Positions 1-8,314 of a stretch of DNA of 64,000 bases are shown here, in pieces. Source of the DNA: Corynebacterium lipophiloflavum DSM 44291 (GTDB lineage Bacteria > Actinomycetota > Actinomycetes > Mycobacteriales > Mycobacteriaceae). How positions within the stretch are numbered: position 1 is the stretch's first letter; every line of letters starts with the position of its first letter. The notes beneath the pieces are model-generated. The model had not been told where the DNA came from, searched no databases, and saw nothing but the letters and a program-made list of their open reading frames with translations. The position numbers were made by a program, and so were the translations under genes. Location of the stretch: NCBI RefSeq assembly GCF_000159635.1, contig NZ_GG667196.1, positions 100,354 to 164,353 of the forward strand. The letters run 5' to 3'.

Positions 1-858
1 GCGCAGCTGGCGCACGCGCCGCGCGTGCAGGGCGCGTTCCTGCTTGACCACCGAGCGCAGCGCCGCCATGTACCACACCGTCAGCGCAATCGTGACCGCC
101 GGTGCGGCCCAGGCCCAGCCGCTGACCACGAACGCGATGACCACGGCGATCACAGCGGCGACGATCAGGCCGAGCAACGTGCGCTGGCGGCGCTTGAACC
201 GATCCGCGCGGGCGGCGTGCTCGCGCTCCGGGTCCCAGCCGCCGCGGCCCCGACGGTTCTGCGCGAACGCGATTTCGTCGGCGGTCAGTTCGGAGCGATC
301 CTCAACGGGCTCGGTCTCTACCTCCTCCGGCTCAGCAATCGGGGCCTCGGCGTCTACGGCCGGCTGCTCGTCGGCGTAGCCGTAGTCACCCGGAGAGGCG
401 TAGGAGGCGTCGACCTCGTAGTGGTCCTGCTCGATGTCCTCAACAGGCTCAGACCCAGACTCAGCCTCAGCCTGGAGAACCGAGAGGGCGGTGGAACCCG
501 ACGCGGCGGGCTGCTCCTCCTCGACGACGACCTCGCCGTCGATGTGTTCCTGCTCGGGCTCGTCGACACGCAGGCTAATCGCGGTGGAGCCACCGGTACT
601 GGCCAGCGGCGCCGCTTCAGCCTCGACGACCTCGTAGTCTGCCTCAGCGGAGTTGTCGTGGCGGTGCACGTCGGCTGCCGAAAGTTTGGGCCGGCGGCGC
701 TGCACCACCGGCTCGCTGCCGCCGGCATGCAGCACGCGGGTGGCGTCGTATCCGTCGCCGGAGTGGCGGATTGGCTTGTTGTTGCCCATGACGATCGGGG
801 CCAGGACGATCACCCAGACGACGATGATCAGCACGATGATGAGGCTGAGGCTGCCCAT
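1..858 (-). CDS. glpR: GlpR/SepX-like membrane receptor of the divisome (3' end cut by window edge)
   Basis: The reading frame opens with ATG at 858 after an AAAGGTGG ribosome site and stays open to the left edge (286 residues visible). It shows one membrane segment at about residues 5-24 (SLIIVLIIVVWVIVLAPIV), a long acidic, Glu/Val-rich cytoplasmic-type linker, then two closely spaced membrane segments at about 227-265. This layout matches the actinobacterial SepX/GlpR family. In C. glutamicum GlpR is the membrane receptor that recruits the gephyrin-like protein Glp to the division site. The glp homologue lies two genes upstream on the same strand, with rimJ between, which supports the call. 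The C-terminus is missing only because the window starts here. Function is inferred from family and context. Confidence 0.8.
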   Translation of the reverse strand, partial: MGSLSLIIVLIIVVWVIVLAPIVMGNNKPIRHSGDGYDATRVLHAGGSEPVVQRRRPKLSAADVHRHDNSAEADYEVVEAEAAPLASTGGSTAISLRVDEPEQEHIDGEVVVEEEQPAASGSTALSVLQAEAESGSEPVEDIEQDHYEVDASYASPGDYGYADEQPAVDAEAPIAEPEEVETEPVEDRSELTADEIAFAQNRRGRGGWDPEREHAARADRFKRRQRTLLGLIVAAVIAVVIAFVVSGWAWAAPAVTIALTVWYMAALRSVVKQERALHARRVRQLR

Positions 859-939
859 GCGGGGAGGCCACCTTTCTTGCAGCGGGTGTAAACAGTTGAA
901 TCGGGGTCTAAGGTTATCGGCCCGAAACCTCTGTCACCT

Positions 940-1605
940 TCAGCCACGCCGAACCCTGCCCTCGGCGATCAACCGAGCGACGGCTGTTGAGGGGTAGTCG
1001 TCCGCATTAAGTGCGACGAAGTGGTGGTCGCGCCACTGCCCGTCGATGTGCAGGTTGCGGCGCATGTATCCCTCCTGTCGGTAGCCGTTGGCGACAAGCA
1101 CTTTGCCCGAGGCCGGGTTGTCGGGCAGGTAGGTCGCGGTCACCCGGTGCATGCCGACGCGCTCGAAGGCGTGGTCGGTGCCGAGCGCGCAGGCGGCCGT
1201 CGCCACGCCGCGGCCCATGAAGGCCGAGTGGACCCAGTACCCGATCCAACACTCGGAGACCGACCCGTGCTGGATGTTGCCTAGCGTGACTTGGCCGGCG
1301 AAGCGGCCGTCGAGCTCGATGACCAGCGGCACGACAACCCCGTCGAGGGCGAGTCGGCGCAGGTTGGAGTAAGTGGACCGCCAGGCGCTGCGGGTGTGCG
1401 CCGCCGCCCAGGAGGTCGGCACCGTCGGCTCGACGGGTTTGAGCCAGCGCTCGTCTGCGATGCGGTAGCGCACCCAGTCGAAGCCGTCGCCGGAGCGCAG
1501 CGCGCGCAGCCGCAGGCAGGCGCCGTCTTCCAGGCACACTGCTGGCGTCGCTTCCGGCCACCCGGGGTGGAACCCGCCCGAGCCGAGGCCGAGGAACTCA
1601 AGCAT
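940..1605 (-). CDS. rimJ: RimJ-like GNAT N-acetyltransferase
   Basis: This 221-residue protein has a full GNAT fold pattern: an N-terminal substrate region (CLRLRALRSGDG), the beta-strand 4/acetyl-CoA loop region (ECWIGYWVHSAFMGRGVAT) and a C-terminal GYRQEGYMRRN segment typical of the RimJ/RimL group that acetylates alpha-amino groups of ribosomal or other proteins. ATG at 1605 follows the glp stop by six bases, so the two are surely co-transcribed and probably translationally coupled. The galU-glp-rimJ-glpR order is the one seen in corynebacteria and mycobacteria. The true substrate is unknown; the symbol rests on family similarity and synteny. Confidence 0.8.
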   Translation of the reverse strand: MLEFLGLGSGGFHPGWPEATPAVCLEDGACLRLRALRSGDGFDWVRYRIADERWLKPVEPTVPTSWAAAHTRSAWRSTYSNLRRLALDGVVVPLVIELDGRFAGQVTLGNIQHGSVSECWIGYWVHSAFMGRGVATAACALGTDHAFERVGMHRVTATYLPDNPASGKVLVANGYRQEGYMRRNLHIDGQWRDHHFVALNADDYPSTAVARLIAEGRVRRG

Positions 1606-1611
1606 GGCGCG

Positions 1612-2904
1612 CTACCGCTGCTGCAGGAACTCGACGTCGACGAGGTCGCCGGGGCGGACCTCGGTGACGTCGTCCGGGATGCGGATCAGCGCGTTTGCTT
1701 CCGCGAAACCGGCCAGCAGGTGCGCGGGTGCGCCCTCGGCGCCGCTGAGCGGCTGGACGAGGTAGTTACCGGTTTCCGCGTCGCGCATGAGGCGGCCGCG
1801 CACAAGCCCGAGGCGGCCGGCGAGCGAATCGATGGGCCCGAGCGAGCGGGCCTGGATGCTGCGGCGCGTCGGAGTCGCCTTGCCCAAGGACTGCCGAATC
1901 GCCGGGCGGATCAGCGTCTCGAAGATCACCAGCGAGCTCACCGCGTTCGTCGGTAGCAGAAATACCGGCACCCGCTCCTCGCCCACCAGCCCGAAACCCT
2001 GGACCGAACCGGGGTGCATGGCCACACGCGTAGTGTCGATCTCGCCGAGCTCGCGCAACACCTGTTGCAGCGGCGCCGCCGAGCTTCCCCCGACGGCGCC
2101 GGTGATGATGAGCAATTCGCTTCTCGACGCCTGGTGGGCGATCGTTTCCCTCAGCCCGCGCGGCTCAGCGTTGATAATCCCGGCGCGGGTCACCGTTGCC
2201 CCCGCTTCCTGCGCTGCCGCCGCGACCGCGTAGGAGGCCACGTCGTAGACCTGCCCGAGGCCGGGGTCGCGCTCAATGTCGACGAGCTCGAGACCGTAGG
2301 CCATCACGGTCACGCGGGGGCGCGGGTACACCAGCACCTTGTTGCGGCCGGCGGCGGCGAGCAGGCCGATTTGGGCCGGGCCGATCACCATTCCCTGGCG
2401 CACGGCAACGTCGCCGGGTTGAATGTCGTCGCCCGCCTTGCGCACGAAATCGCCGGTGCGCACGGGGCGGGAAGGGGTTACTCGCTTGCGGCCGCGATCG
2501 CTCCACTGCAGCGGCAGGACGGCGTCGGCAAGCGTGGGAAGCGGCGCGCCCGTGGCCACCTTCACCGCCTGCTTCGGCTGCAGGCGCAGCGGCTTCTGCG
2601 AGCCAGCCGCCACCTCGCCGACCACGGGCAGGGAACGCTCGACGGGCTGGTCCGCGCCGACGGAGGAGCCCAGCGCCACACCCCCGCCGACGTCGACCGC
2701 GCGCACCGCGTAGCCGTCGACCGCCGCCTGGGCGAACCCAGGAAGTGGACTGGAGGCGGCGACCTCTTCCGCGCACATCATGCCGAGCGCATCGGTAATG
2801 GAGACCCGGATCGGCTCCGGCATCAGCGCAGAGTCGACCACCATCGCCAGCTGCTGCTCCACGCTGCGCATAGCCGTGGACGGGGTGGGGGGTGTCGCAC
2901 TCAT
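1612..2904 (-). CDS. glp: Glp, gephyrin/MoeA-like protein with degenerate catalytic motifs
   Basis: This 430-residue protein has the complete MoeA/gephyrin domain order: linker and N-terminal domain, the MoCF-binding domain at about 190-340 and a C-terminal beta domain. The hallmark MoeA motifs are altered. The usual MDGYA box reads AAVDGYAVR (60-68), keeping the Asp. The usual TGGVSVG reads TGAVGGSSA (268-276), PGKP reads MHPGS (296-300), and LPGNP reads LLPTNA (316-321). In C. glutamicum this paralogue, Glp, binds FtsZ and the receptor GlpR and works in division and polar growth. The altered active site and the glpR neighbour support that role over molybdenum cofactor synthesis. Nine bases separate it from galU upstream. 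Confidence 0.8.
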   Translation of the reverse strand: MSATPPTPSTAMRSVEQQLAMVVDSALMPEPIRVSITDALGMMCAEEVAASSPLPGFAQAAVDGYAVRAVDVGGGVALGSSVGADQPVERSLPVVGEVAAGSQKPLRLQPKQAVKVATGAPLPTLADAVLPLQWSDRGRKRVTPSRPVRTGDFVRKAGDDIQPGDVAVRQGMVIGPAQIGLLAAAGRNKVLVYPRPRVTVMAYGLELVDIERDPGLGQVYDVASYAVAAAAQEAGATVTRAGIINAEPRGLRETIAHQASRSELLIITGAVGGSSAAPLQQVLRELGEIDTTRVAMHPGSVQGFGLVGEERVPVFLLPTNAVSSLVIFETLIRPAIRQSLGKATPTRRSIQARSLGPIDSLAGRLGLVRGRLMRDAETGNYLVQPLSGAEGAPAHLLAGFAEANALIRIPDDVTEVRPGDLVDVEFLQQR

Positions 2905-2913
2905 GGTGGAAGA

Positions 2914-3843
2914 CTACATTTCAGCTTCGTATTCGCGCAGAATCGCTTTGATGGCGGTATAGAGCGCCGGGCCGTATTTCTCGTCGCGCAGGCCGAAGTC
3001 GACGTTGGCGGGGATGTAGCCCGCCGGGTTGCCCAGGTCGTGGCGCTTACCGTCGTGCACGACCACGTGGACGGGGTGGCCTTCCTCGATCATCAGGGCG
3101 ATGGCGTCGGTAAGCTGCAGCTCCCCGCCCTTGCCGGGGGTGATGCGGCGCAGCGCGTCGAAGATGCCGCGGTCGAGCAGGTAGCGCCCCGTGGCCACGA
3201 GCGTCGAGGGGGCTTCTTCCTTGGCGGGCTTTTCCACCATGCCGCGGACCCTTTTCACCTCGAACCCGTCGAACTCGGCGTCGATGTCCTCGATGTCGAA
3301 CACGCCATAGTTGAACACTTCGTCGGGGGTGACGTTGAACGCGCACAACACGGAGCCGCCGAGTTCGGCGCGCACCTGGGCCATCTTCTCCATTACGCCG
3401 CCCGGCAGCACGAGGTCGTCGGGAAGCATCACGGCGACGACGTCTTCGTCTTCGTCGAGGGCCGACTCAGCGCAGCCCACCGCGTGCCCGAGGCCGAGCG
3501 GCTTGTCCTGTACGACCGCGACGGCGTCGATCAACTTGGCAGCGCGCGCAACCTTTTCCACCTGGGCGGTCTTGCCGCGTTCGGCGAGCGTTTCGCAGAG
3601 GTTGTCGAACTGACCGAAGTGGCGCATGATCTCCTGCTTCTCGGGAGCGGTGATGATCGCGAGCCGCGTCGCGCCGGCTTGGGCCGCCTCTTCTGCGATG
3701 AGCTCAATGCCGGGTGTGTCGACCACGGGCAAAAGCTCCTTCGGGACCGTCTTCGTCGCTGGCAGAAACCTAGTGCCCAGACCGGCCGCGGGTACGACTA
3801 CGGTCCTGATCCCGCACGCGGGGCGTTCGCTGGATGTACGCAT
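2914..3843 (-). CDS. galU: UTP--glucose-1-phosphate uridylyltransferase
   Basis: This is GalU, which makes UDP-glucose for cell wall, trehalose and galactose metabolism. The nucleotide-binding signature AAGLGTRFLPATK and the following PKELLPVVD lie near the N-terminus, with a sugar-phosphate binding region GKGGELQLTDAI later. I choose ATG at 3843 (309 residues), because the longer frame beginning at 3876 adds residues not typical of the family; neither start has a clear ribosome site. It is the first gene of the leftward galU-glp-rimJ-glpR operon and diverges from the cyclo-ligase gene at 3920 across a 76-base control region. Confidence 0.93.
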   Translation of the reverse strand: MRTSSERPACGIRTVVVPAAGLGTRFLPATKTVPKELLPVVDTPGIELIAEEAAQAGATRLAIITAPEKQEIMRHFGQFDNLCETLAERGKTAQVEKVARAAKLIDAVAVVQDKPLGLGHAVGCAESALDEDEDVVAVMLPDDLVLPGGVMEKMAQVRAELGGSVLCAFNVTPDEVFNYGVFDIEDIDAEFDGFEVKRVRGMVEKPAKEEAPSTLVATGRYLLDRGIFDALRRITPGKGGELQLTDAIALMIEEGHPVHVVVHDGKRHDLGNPAGYIPANVDFGLRDEKYGPALYTAIKAILREYEAEM

Positions 3844-3919
3844 ATGAAAGGAGCATACCCGCGCGTGATGCGTCAATCGCGAGCGACCCCGAGCGTTTCC
3901 GCTGTGTCACAATACGCCC

Positions 3920-4483
3920 ATGACGCTCAAGCACCAGATGCGCGAGGAGCATCAGGCTTATCGACGCCACCTGCGCGCCCGCCCCGAACTCAAGCGCGAT
4001 CTCGACCGCGCGATCTCGAACCATGCAGTGCGCTACCTTAAAGCAACTGGTGGCGGAAACGCCGCCGCCTACCACCCGCTGGCCTCCGAGCCGGGCGGCG
4101 CTAGTTTCGTCGCCGCGCTGGCCGAGGCGTGCCGCGCGCTGTTTCTCCCGATCTCACTGGCCGACGGGGTCCTCGGCTGGACACCGTACACGGCGGCGCT
4201 CGTGCCCGGGGCGCTGGGCATTTCCGAGCCGTCCGGCGCGCGTTTTAACTCCGCGGTGTTGCGTTCCTGCAGCGCCATTGTCGTGCCCGCGCTCGCCGTG
4301 GACCGCTCCGGGATGCGCCTGGGCAAGGGTGCCGGCTACTACGACCGCGCGCTTGCCGGCCTGGAGGTGCCCACCGTCGCCGTCGTCTACGCCCGCGAGC
4401 TTGTCGACGCTGTCCCGCACGCCCCCCACGACATCCCCGTCGACGCGGTCATCACTGAGGAGGGCATCCTTGAGTTGACCTAG
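3920..4483 (+). CDS. fthC: 5-formyltetrahydrofolate cyclo-ligase
   Basis: The 187-residue product converts 5-formyl-THF to 5,10-methenyl-THF with ATP. The diagnostic C-terminal motif GMRLGKGAGYYDRAL (substrate and Mg-ATP binding) is intact and the N-terminal basic helix (RRHLRARPELKRD) is present. A CACAAT box ends six bases before the ATG with no ribosome site between, so transcription may start at or next to the start codon. The gene precedes a SAF-domain gene by 53 bases on the same strand, an arrangement I recall from other corynebacteria. Confidence 0.9.
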   Translation: MTLKHQMREEHQAYRRHLRARPELKRDLDRAISNHAVRYLKATGGGNAAAYHPLASEPGGASFVAALAEACRALFLPISLADGVLGWTPYTAALVPGALGISEPSGARFNSAVLRSCSAIVVPALAVDRSGMRLGKGAGYYDRALAGLEVPTVAVVYARELVDAVPHAPHDIPVDAVITEEGILELT

Positions 4484-4536
4484 TTGCTGAGCCAGTCCAG
4501 GGAACCGGCGGGGTCTGCGAGCAGTCAGATAAGGGT

Positions 4537-5157
4537 GTGAAAGACGCATCCAGCCTGTTTCAGACCCTGCGCGAGCCCGGCTACCGGCGCAGCGTGGCAC
4601 TTCGGCGCGCCCTAGCCGCGGCGCTGCTCGTCGCCGCACTCATGAGCGCGGCGGTTAGTCGTGGCGCGGACCCGATGGTGCTGGCGTTTGCGCAACCGGC
4701 TTCCGCTGGCGACGTACTCGAGCCCTCCCACCTGCAGCTGCGCCGGTTCCCCGCCGACGCGGTCCCCGACAATGCCCTCACGGACATCGACGCCGCAACA
4801 GGCCAGATCCTCGCCGCTGCAGCATCGCGCGGCGAGGTGGTCACCTCGACGCGGCTTGTCGGGCCGGACTTAGCGTCCGAGCTCGTCGGCGAGCAGGCCC
4901 CGGAGGCCTTCTCTCTGGTTCCCGTCGCGCTCGCGGAGCCCGACATCATCCCGATGCTGCACCACGGTGCAACAGTGAGCGTGGTGACCATGTCACCGGA
5001 CGGCGCGCAGCCGCGCACGATCGCCACCGGCGCAAAAGTCGTTGTCGCGGGCGCGGAAGAGGGCACGGTGATGCTTCTTCTCCCGAACACGCAAGCGGCT
5101 GCTGTCGCCGCAGCATCGCTGGCGACACCGTTAACGGTGGTGCTAGGCGGAACCTGA
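4537..5157 (+). CDS. SAF-domain membrane-anchored protein
   Basis: The 206-residue protein has an N-terminal basic stretch, one membrane segment (about residues 23-40), and then a SAF/CpaB-like domain: FAQPASAGDVLEPSHLQLR and VPDNALTDIDAATGQ, followed by AAASRGEVVTSTRLVG. SAF domains bind carbohydrate or act in pilus assembly (CpaB), but no pilus genes are nearby. The start is GTG at 4537 with a poor ribosome site (AAGGG two bases away), so the exact start is uncertain. Function unknown; probably a cell-envelope protein exposed outside. Confidence 0.75.
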   Translation: MKDASSLFQTLREPGYRRSVALRRALAAALLVAALMSAAVSRGADPMVLAFAQPASAGDVLEPSHLQLRRFPADAVPDNALTDIDAATGQILAAAASRGEVVTSTRLVGPDLASELVGEQAPEAFSLVPVALAEPDIIPMLHHGATVSVVTMSPDGAQPRTIATGAKVVVAGAEEGTVMLLLPNTQAAAVAAASLATPLTVVLGGT

Positions 5158-5183
5158 TCGATTGTGTGTCTAGGATATGTTCC

Positions 5184-5609
5184 ATGCTCAAATGATTTAA
5201 AGAATTCATTATGCGTGGCAACGTCATCGACCTCGCGGTCGGTGTCGTTATCGGCTCCGCCTTCACCGCAATCGTGACCGCGTTCTCAACCAACATTATC
5301 AACCCGCTCATCTCCGTTCTCGGCGGGGCGGAGTTCGGATTCGGCTACGCCCTCATCGCCGGCAACCCCGAGACCCGGCTCAACTTCGGCGCGCTGCTCA
5401 CCGCCGTGATCAACTTCCTGCTCATCGCGGCCGTGGTGTACTTCTTCATCGTCGCACCGATGAACAAGCTCGACGAGGTGCAGTAGCGCCGGCGCGGCAT
5501 CAGCGGCTCGGAACCCGCCCCGACCGATGTCGAGCTGCTGACCGAGATCCGCGACCTGCTCGCGGAGAGCAAGGGCCCCACTGAGTTGCCGCCCACTCAG
5601 CTGCCGTAG
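5184..5609 (+). pseudogene. mscL: mscL, large-conductance mechanosensitive channel, with two in-frame stop codons
   Basis: Read in one frame from ATG 5184 the sequence gives MLK-stop-FKEFIMRGNVIDLAVG, the family start except that codon 4 (normally Gly) is TGA at 5193-5195. The frame then runs through both membrane helices to NKLDEVQ, meets TAG at 5484-5486, and continues in frame as RRRGISGSEPAP...ELLTEIRDLLAES to TAG at 5607-5609, the normal cytoplasmic helix of MscL. So both ends are intact but separated by nonsense codons. A shortened 91-residue protein could start at the internal ATG 5211, lacking the N-terminal helix and the C-terminal bundle. No ribosome site is seen before 5211. Loss of function, readthrough or sequencing error are all possible. 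Confidence 0.85.
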
Positions 5610-5788
5610 TGCGGCGGGCGCTCGTCTTCCAGGTACTCAAGTTCACTTAGCGGGGGCGCGGCGTCTTCATCAAAGACAACAAACTGGTCGTCGTCACGCG
5701 GCCGCAGCACGACAGTGTCAGCGCTTCGGTCGTACTCCACATCAGCGGTGCGCTTCGCGCGCCGCCTTTTTCGTTGCGGTTCGGGCAC
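5597..5788 (-). CDS. small charged hypothetical protein
   Basis: A 63-residue frame from GTG 5788 reads VPEPQRKRRRAKRTADVEYD...EDERPPHYGS: a basic start followed by an acidic, Asp/Glu-rich body. It begins six bases after the moaB stop on the same strand, so it could be made by stop-restart coupling; there is no ribosome site of its own. Its 3' end overlaps the tail of the broken mscL by 13 bases in the opposite direction. I do not recognise it. The composition is protein-like rather than random, but expression is unproven. Confidence 0.5.
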   Translation of the reverse strand: MPEPQRKRRRAKRTADVEYDRSADTVVLRPRDDDQFVVFDEDAAPPLSELEYLEDERPPHYGS

Positions 5789-5793
5789 GGGAT

Positions 5794-6354
5794 TTACACG
5801 CTGTACTTGTTCAAGTCCGCGATCAGGTGGGAAACGAGAGGTCGGAAGGTGGACACCCCGTCGCGGATCGCCTCTCGGCTCGCCGCCAGGTTCAACACCA
5901 CAGTCGAGCCCGACACCCCGCAAATGCCACGTGAGGTGGCGGCGTCCAACGCGCCGCAGACCTGACCGGAGGAGCGGATCGCCTGGCCGACGCCCGGAAC
6001 CATCTTGTCGATCACGGCGCGGGTCGCCTCCGGCGTCTTGTCACGCGGACCGACCCCGGTGCCGCCGACGGTTAAGACCAAGTCGACGCCGCCGACCACG
6101 CCGGTCTCAATGGCCTTTCGGATGTCCGATTTCTTGGATTTGACGCGCACGACAGCATCGACGAGGAAACCCGCCTCCGCGAGCAGCTCGCCGACGAGCT
6201 TGTGCGTGTCGTCCGCCGGGTCGTCGTAGCGGTGGTCCGATACCAACACGACGAGCGCGCACGGCGGAACCGGGGCGTTGTTTTCGCGTTCAGTCGCGAT
6301 GAGGAAAGCATCGTCCGGTTCGCGCAATTCCAGTGCGTCCAATGCGTTCGGCAT
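5794..6354 (-). CDS. moaB: MoaB/MogA-like molybdopterin-binding protein
   Basis: The 186-residue product carries the molybdopterin-binding signature TVGGTGVGPRDKTPEATR, then SRGICGVSGSTVVLNL, the standard motifs of the MoaB/MogA family that adenylates molybdopterin. The N-terminal 30 residues before the Rossmann-like core are longer than in E. coli MoaB. It lies directly downstream of htrA (61 bases) on the same strand; this pairing is common in corynebacteria. The family call is secure, but whether it acts as MogA or MoaB is not decidable from sequence alone. Confidence 0.88.
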   Translation of the reverse strand: MPNALDALELREPDDAFLIATERENNAPVPPCALVVLVSDHRYDDPADDTHKLVGELLAEAGFLVDAVVRVKSKKSDIRKAIETGVVGGVDLVLTVGGTGVGPRDKTPEATRAVIDKMVPGVGQAIRSSGQVCGALDAATSRGICGVSGSTVVLNLAASREAIRDGVSTFRPLVSHLIADLNKYSV

Positions 6355-6415
6355 GGGCTTTCCCCTTCTGTTGATCCTTCTACAAGGCCCCGGCGGGCGG
6401 TGTGCAGATATGAAC

Positions 6416-7549
6416 TTACTCCGAACTCAGTGTCACATCTACCGTTCTGGGATCCGGGTCCCCCTCGGAGCGAACTTCCAAGGTCACAGTCTCGCCGAAG
6501 TCTCGCGATCGGGTGGCCGCGATCAGCGCGTCAGCCGAATCGATGGGGCGGTCGTTGAGTCGGGTGATCACGTCGCCCCCCTTGATGCCGGCGGCGTCGG
6601 CGGGGCTGCCCGGCTCCACCGCGGCCACGGCCGCCCCGTTCGTCGGGTCGACGATACTGACCTGGACACCGAGCATCGGCTGGCGGGCCTCGCCCGTGTC
6701 AATCAGCTGCTTGGCCACGCGCTGCGCGAAGTTCGCCGGGATGGCGAAGCCGAGACCGATGGAGCCGGCAGCGCCCTGCGGTCCGGATGCCATCGATGCG
6801 ATGACCGAGTTCATGCCCACGAGGTTGCCGTTCATGTCTACGAGCGGACCGCCCGAGTTGCCGGGGTTGATCGCTGCGTCGGTTTGGATTCCGTCCATCA
6901 GCGAGCTCTCCCCTCCCCCCTGCGCGGCGCGCACTGGGCGGTTCAGGGCCGAGACGATGCCGCTGGTCACCGTCGCGGAGAAGCCGAGCGGGGAGCCTAC
7001 GGCGACAACTTCCTGGCCCACGCGCAGTTCGTTCGAGTCGCCGAAGCGGATGACGGGAAGGTTTTCCACGCCTTCGATCTTGAGCACGCCGACGTCGGTG
7101 TTGACGTCGGAGGCGACGTAGGTCGCCGGGTGCGTGGTGCCGTCGTTAAGCGTGACGGCGACCTCGGCGCCCTCTGCTCCCTCAGCGATGACGTGGTGGT
7201 TGGTGAGTACGTAGCCGTCCGCGGAAATGATCGAGCCCGACCCTTCGGCGCTGCCGCGCTGCGAATTGACGCTGATCGACACGACTGCCGGCAGGACCGT
7301 GGCGGCGACCTCCTCGACCGACCCCTCCGGCGCGGGCGCGTTATCGGTGGCGGGCTCGGCGTCGAGCGTGTCGCTGACGTAGGACTGGTTGTTTATGCCG
7401 GAGATTGTTCCGGCGGCGAAACCCGCGCCGGCACCGGCGAGCAGCGAGGTAATGAGCGCAATTGCGATGACGGGGCGGCGGCGCGGCTCGGGGCGGGGCT
7501 CAGCAGTGCTGACCTGGTAGACACCCTGGGGCGGTACGGGATTGTTCAT
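6416..7549 (-). CDS. HtrA/DegP-like membrane-anchored serine protease with PDZ domain
   Basis: From ATG 7549 this gives 377 residues: a short Pro-rich cytoplasmic tail, one membrane segment (PVIAIALITSLLAGAGAGFAAG), a trypsin-like protease domain with catalytic His in LTNHHVIAEG, Asp in NTDVGVLKI and Ser in NPGNSGGPL, and a C-terminal PDZ domain (LGVQVSIVDP onward). It would act outside the membrane in envelope protein quality control. The frame extends upstream to TTG 7639, but the ATG start fits the family (MNNPVPP...). Neither start has a strong ribosome site. moaB follows downstream. Confidence 0.9.
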   Translation of the reverse strand: MNNPVPPQGVYQVSTAEPRPEPRRRPVIAIALITSLLAGAGAGFAAGTISGINNQSYVSDTLDAEPATDNAPAPEGSVEEVAATVLPAVVSISVNSQRGSAEGSGSIISADGYVLTNHHVIAEGAEGAEVAVTLNDGTTHPATYVASDVNTDVGVLKIEGVENLPVIRFGDSNELRVGQEVVAVGSPLGFSATVTSGIVSALNRPVRAAQGGGESSLMDGIQTDAAINPGNSGGPLVDMNGNLVGMNSVIASMASGPQGAAGSIGLGFAIPANFAQRVAKQLIDTGEARQPMLGVQVSIVDPTNGAAVAAVEPGSPADAAGIKGGDVITRLNDRPIDSADALIAATRSRDFGETVTLEVRSEGDPDPRTVDVTLSSE

Positions 7550-7690
7550 AGCGAGATATTGTGCACCCGTCACCTGTGGCGCTTCTGCGTTGGGCGAAGC
7601 GTCGAGCGTAACACTTCCTGAACGTTTCCTGAATGCCAAAACCGGGCACGCAGCAGCGGATACCCGGTTGAGGAGAGGTGGAGCTTTAGC

Positions 7691-7864
7691 TTAGAACTGC
7701 TCGACGTCGATCAGACCAGCCTGAGCGGCCTTGACCAGGCGGCGCGGGATGCGCACCTCCTGGCCGTCAATCTTGACGGTCTGCAGGTCGGGGTTGTCGG
7801 CCTTCCACTGGGAGCGGCGCGAGTGCGTGTTGGCGCGGGACTTACGGAATTTCTGTACAGCCAT
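7691..7864 (-). CDS. rpmF: 50S ribosomal protein bL32
   Basis: The 57-residue product [20 protein letters not shown]... is bL32, a small basic protein of the large subunit. It has no cysteines, so it is the zinc-free form. An AAGGAGG ribosome site lies well placed before ATG 7864. It follows rpmE2 by 31 bases and is surely in the same transcript. Confidence 0.95.
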   Translation of the reverse strand: MAVQKFRKSRANTHSRRSQWKADNPDLQTVKIDGQEVRIPRRLVKAAQAGLIDVEQF

Positions 7865-7895
7865 GGTGTGTTTTCCTCCTTCGACCTGTTAGTTC

Positions 7896-8168
7896 TTAGT
7901 TCGCGGACTTCTTCTTGCGGCGGGCCATGCCACCGAAGCGCTGGTTGAACTTCTCGACGCGGCCGGCAGTGTCCATGAGACGCTGCGCGCCGGTCCAGAA
8001 CGGGTGCGACTCGGAGGTCACATCAACGACGATGAGCGGGTACTCGTTGCCGTCTTCCCACTGCTCGGTGCGATCGGAGGTCATCGTGGAGCGGGTCAGG
8101 AACTTGTTTCCCGTGTTACCGTCCTGGATGATCACCGGATGGTAATCCGGGTGAATGTCATTCTTCAT
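7896..8168 (-). CDS. rpmE2: 50S ribosomal protein bL31 type B
   Basis: The 90-residue product begins [20 protein letters not shown] and contains [26 protein letters not shown], the type B bL31 pattern. It lacks the zinc-binding cysteines of type A L31, so it is the form used when zinc is scarce in many bacteria. The frame stays open upstream to 8318, but the family start is the ATG at 8168. No clear Zur box was recognised in the 146 bases upstream. Confidence 0.95.
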   Translation of the reverse strand: MKNDIHPDYHPVIIQDGNTGNKFLTRSTMTSDRTEQWEDGNEYPLIVVDVTSESHPFWTGAQRLMDTAGRVEKFNQRFGGMARRKKKSAN

Positions 8169-8314
8169 GTTCGGATTCGTCTCCCTCAGGATTGAACTAC
8201 AGGTCGGTTCCGCGCGGCTATTCGTTAGGCGGATCGTGCCTGAGTTGGGTGCGAAAATGGTCGTGGTCCAACAAAGGTCCAACAGGCGCTGGACAACTCG
8301 AAATATCCTACATG

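Noticed and set aside
2014-4041. A 675-codon plus-strand frame
   Set aside because: It is a shadow of galU and glp on the other strand; composition (His, Arg, Val rich) is typical of GC-rich antisense frames.
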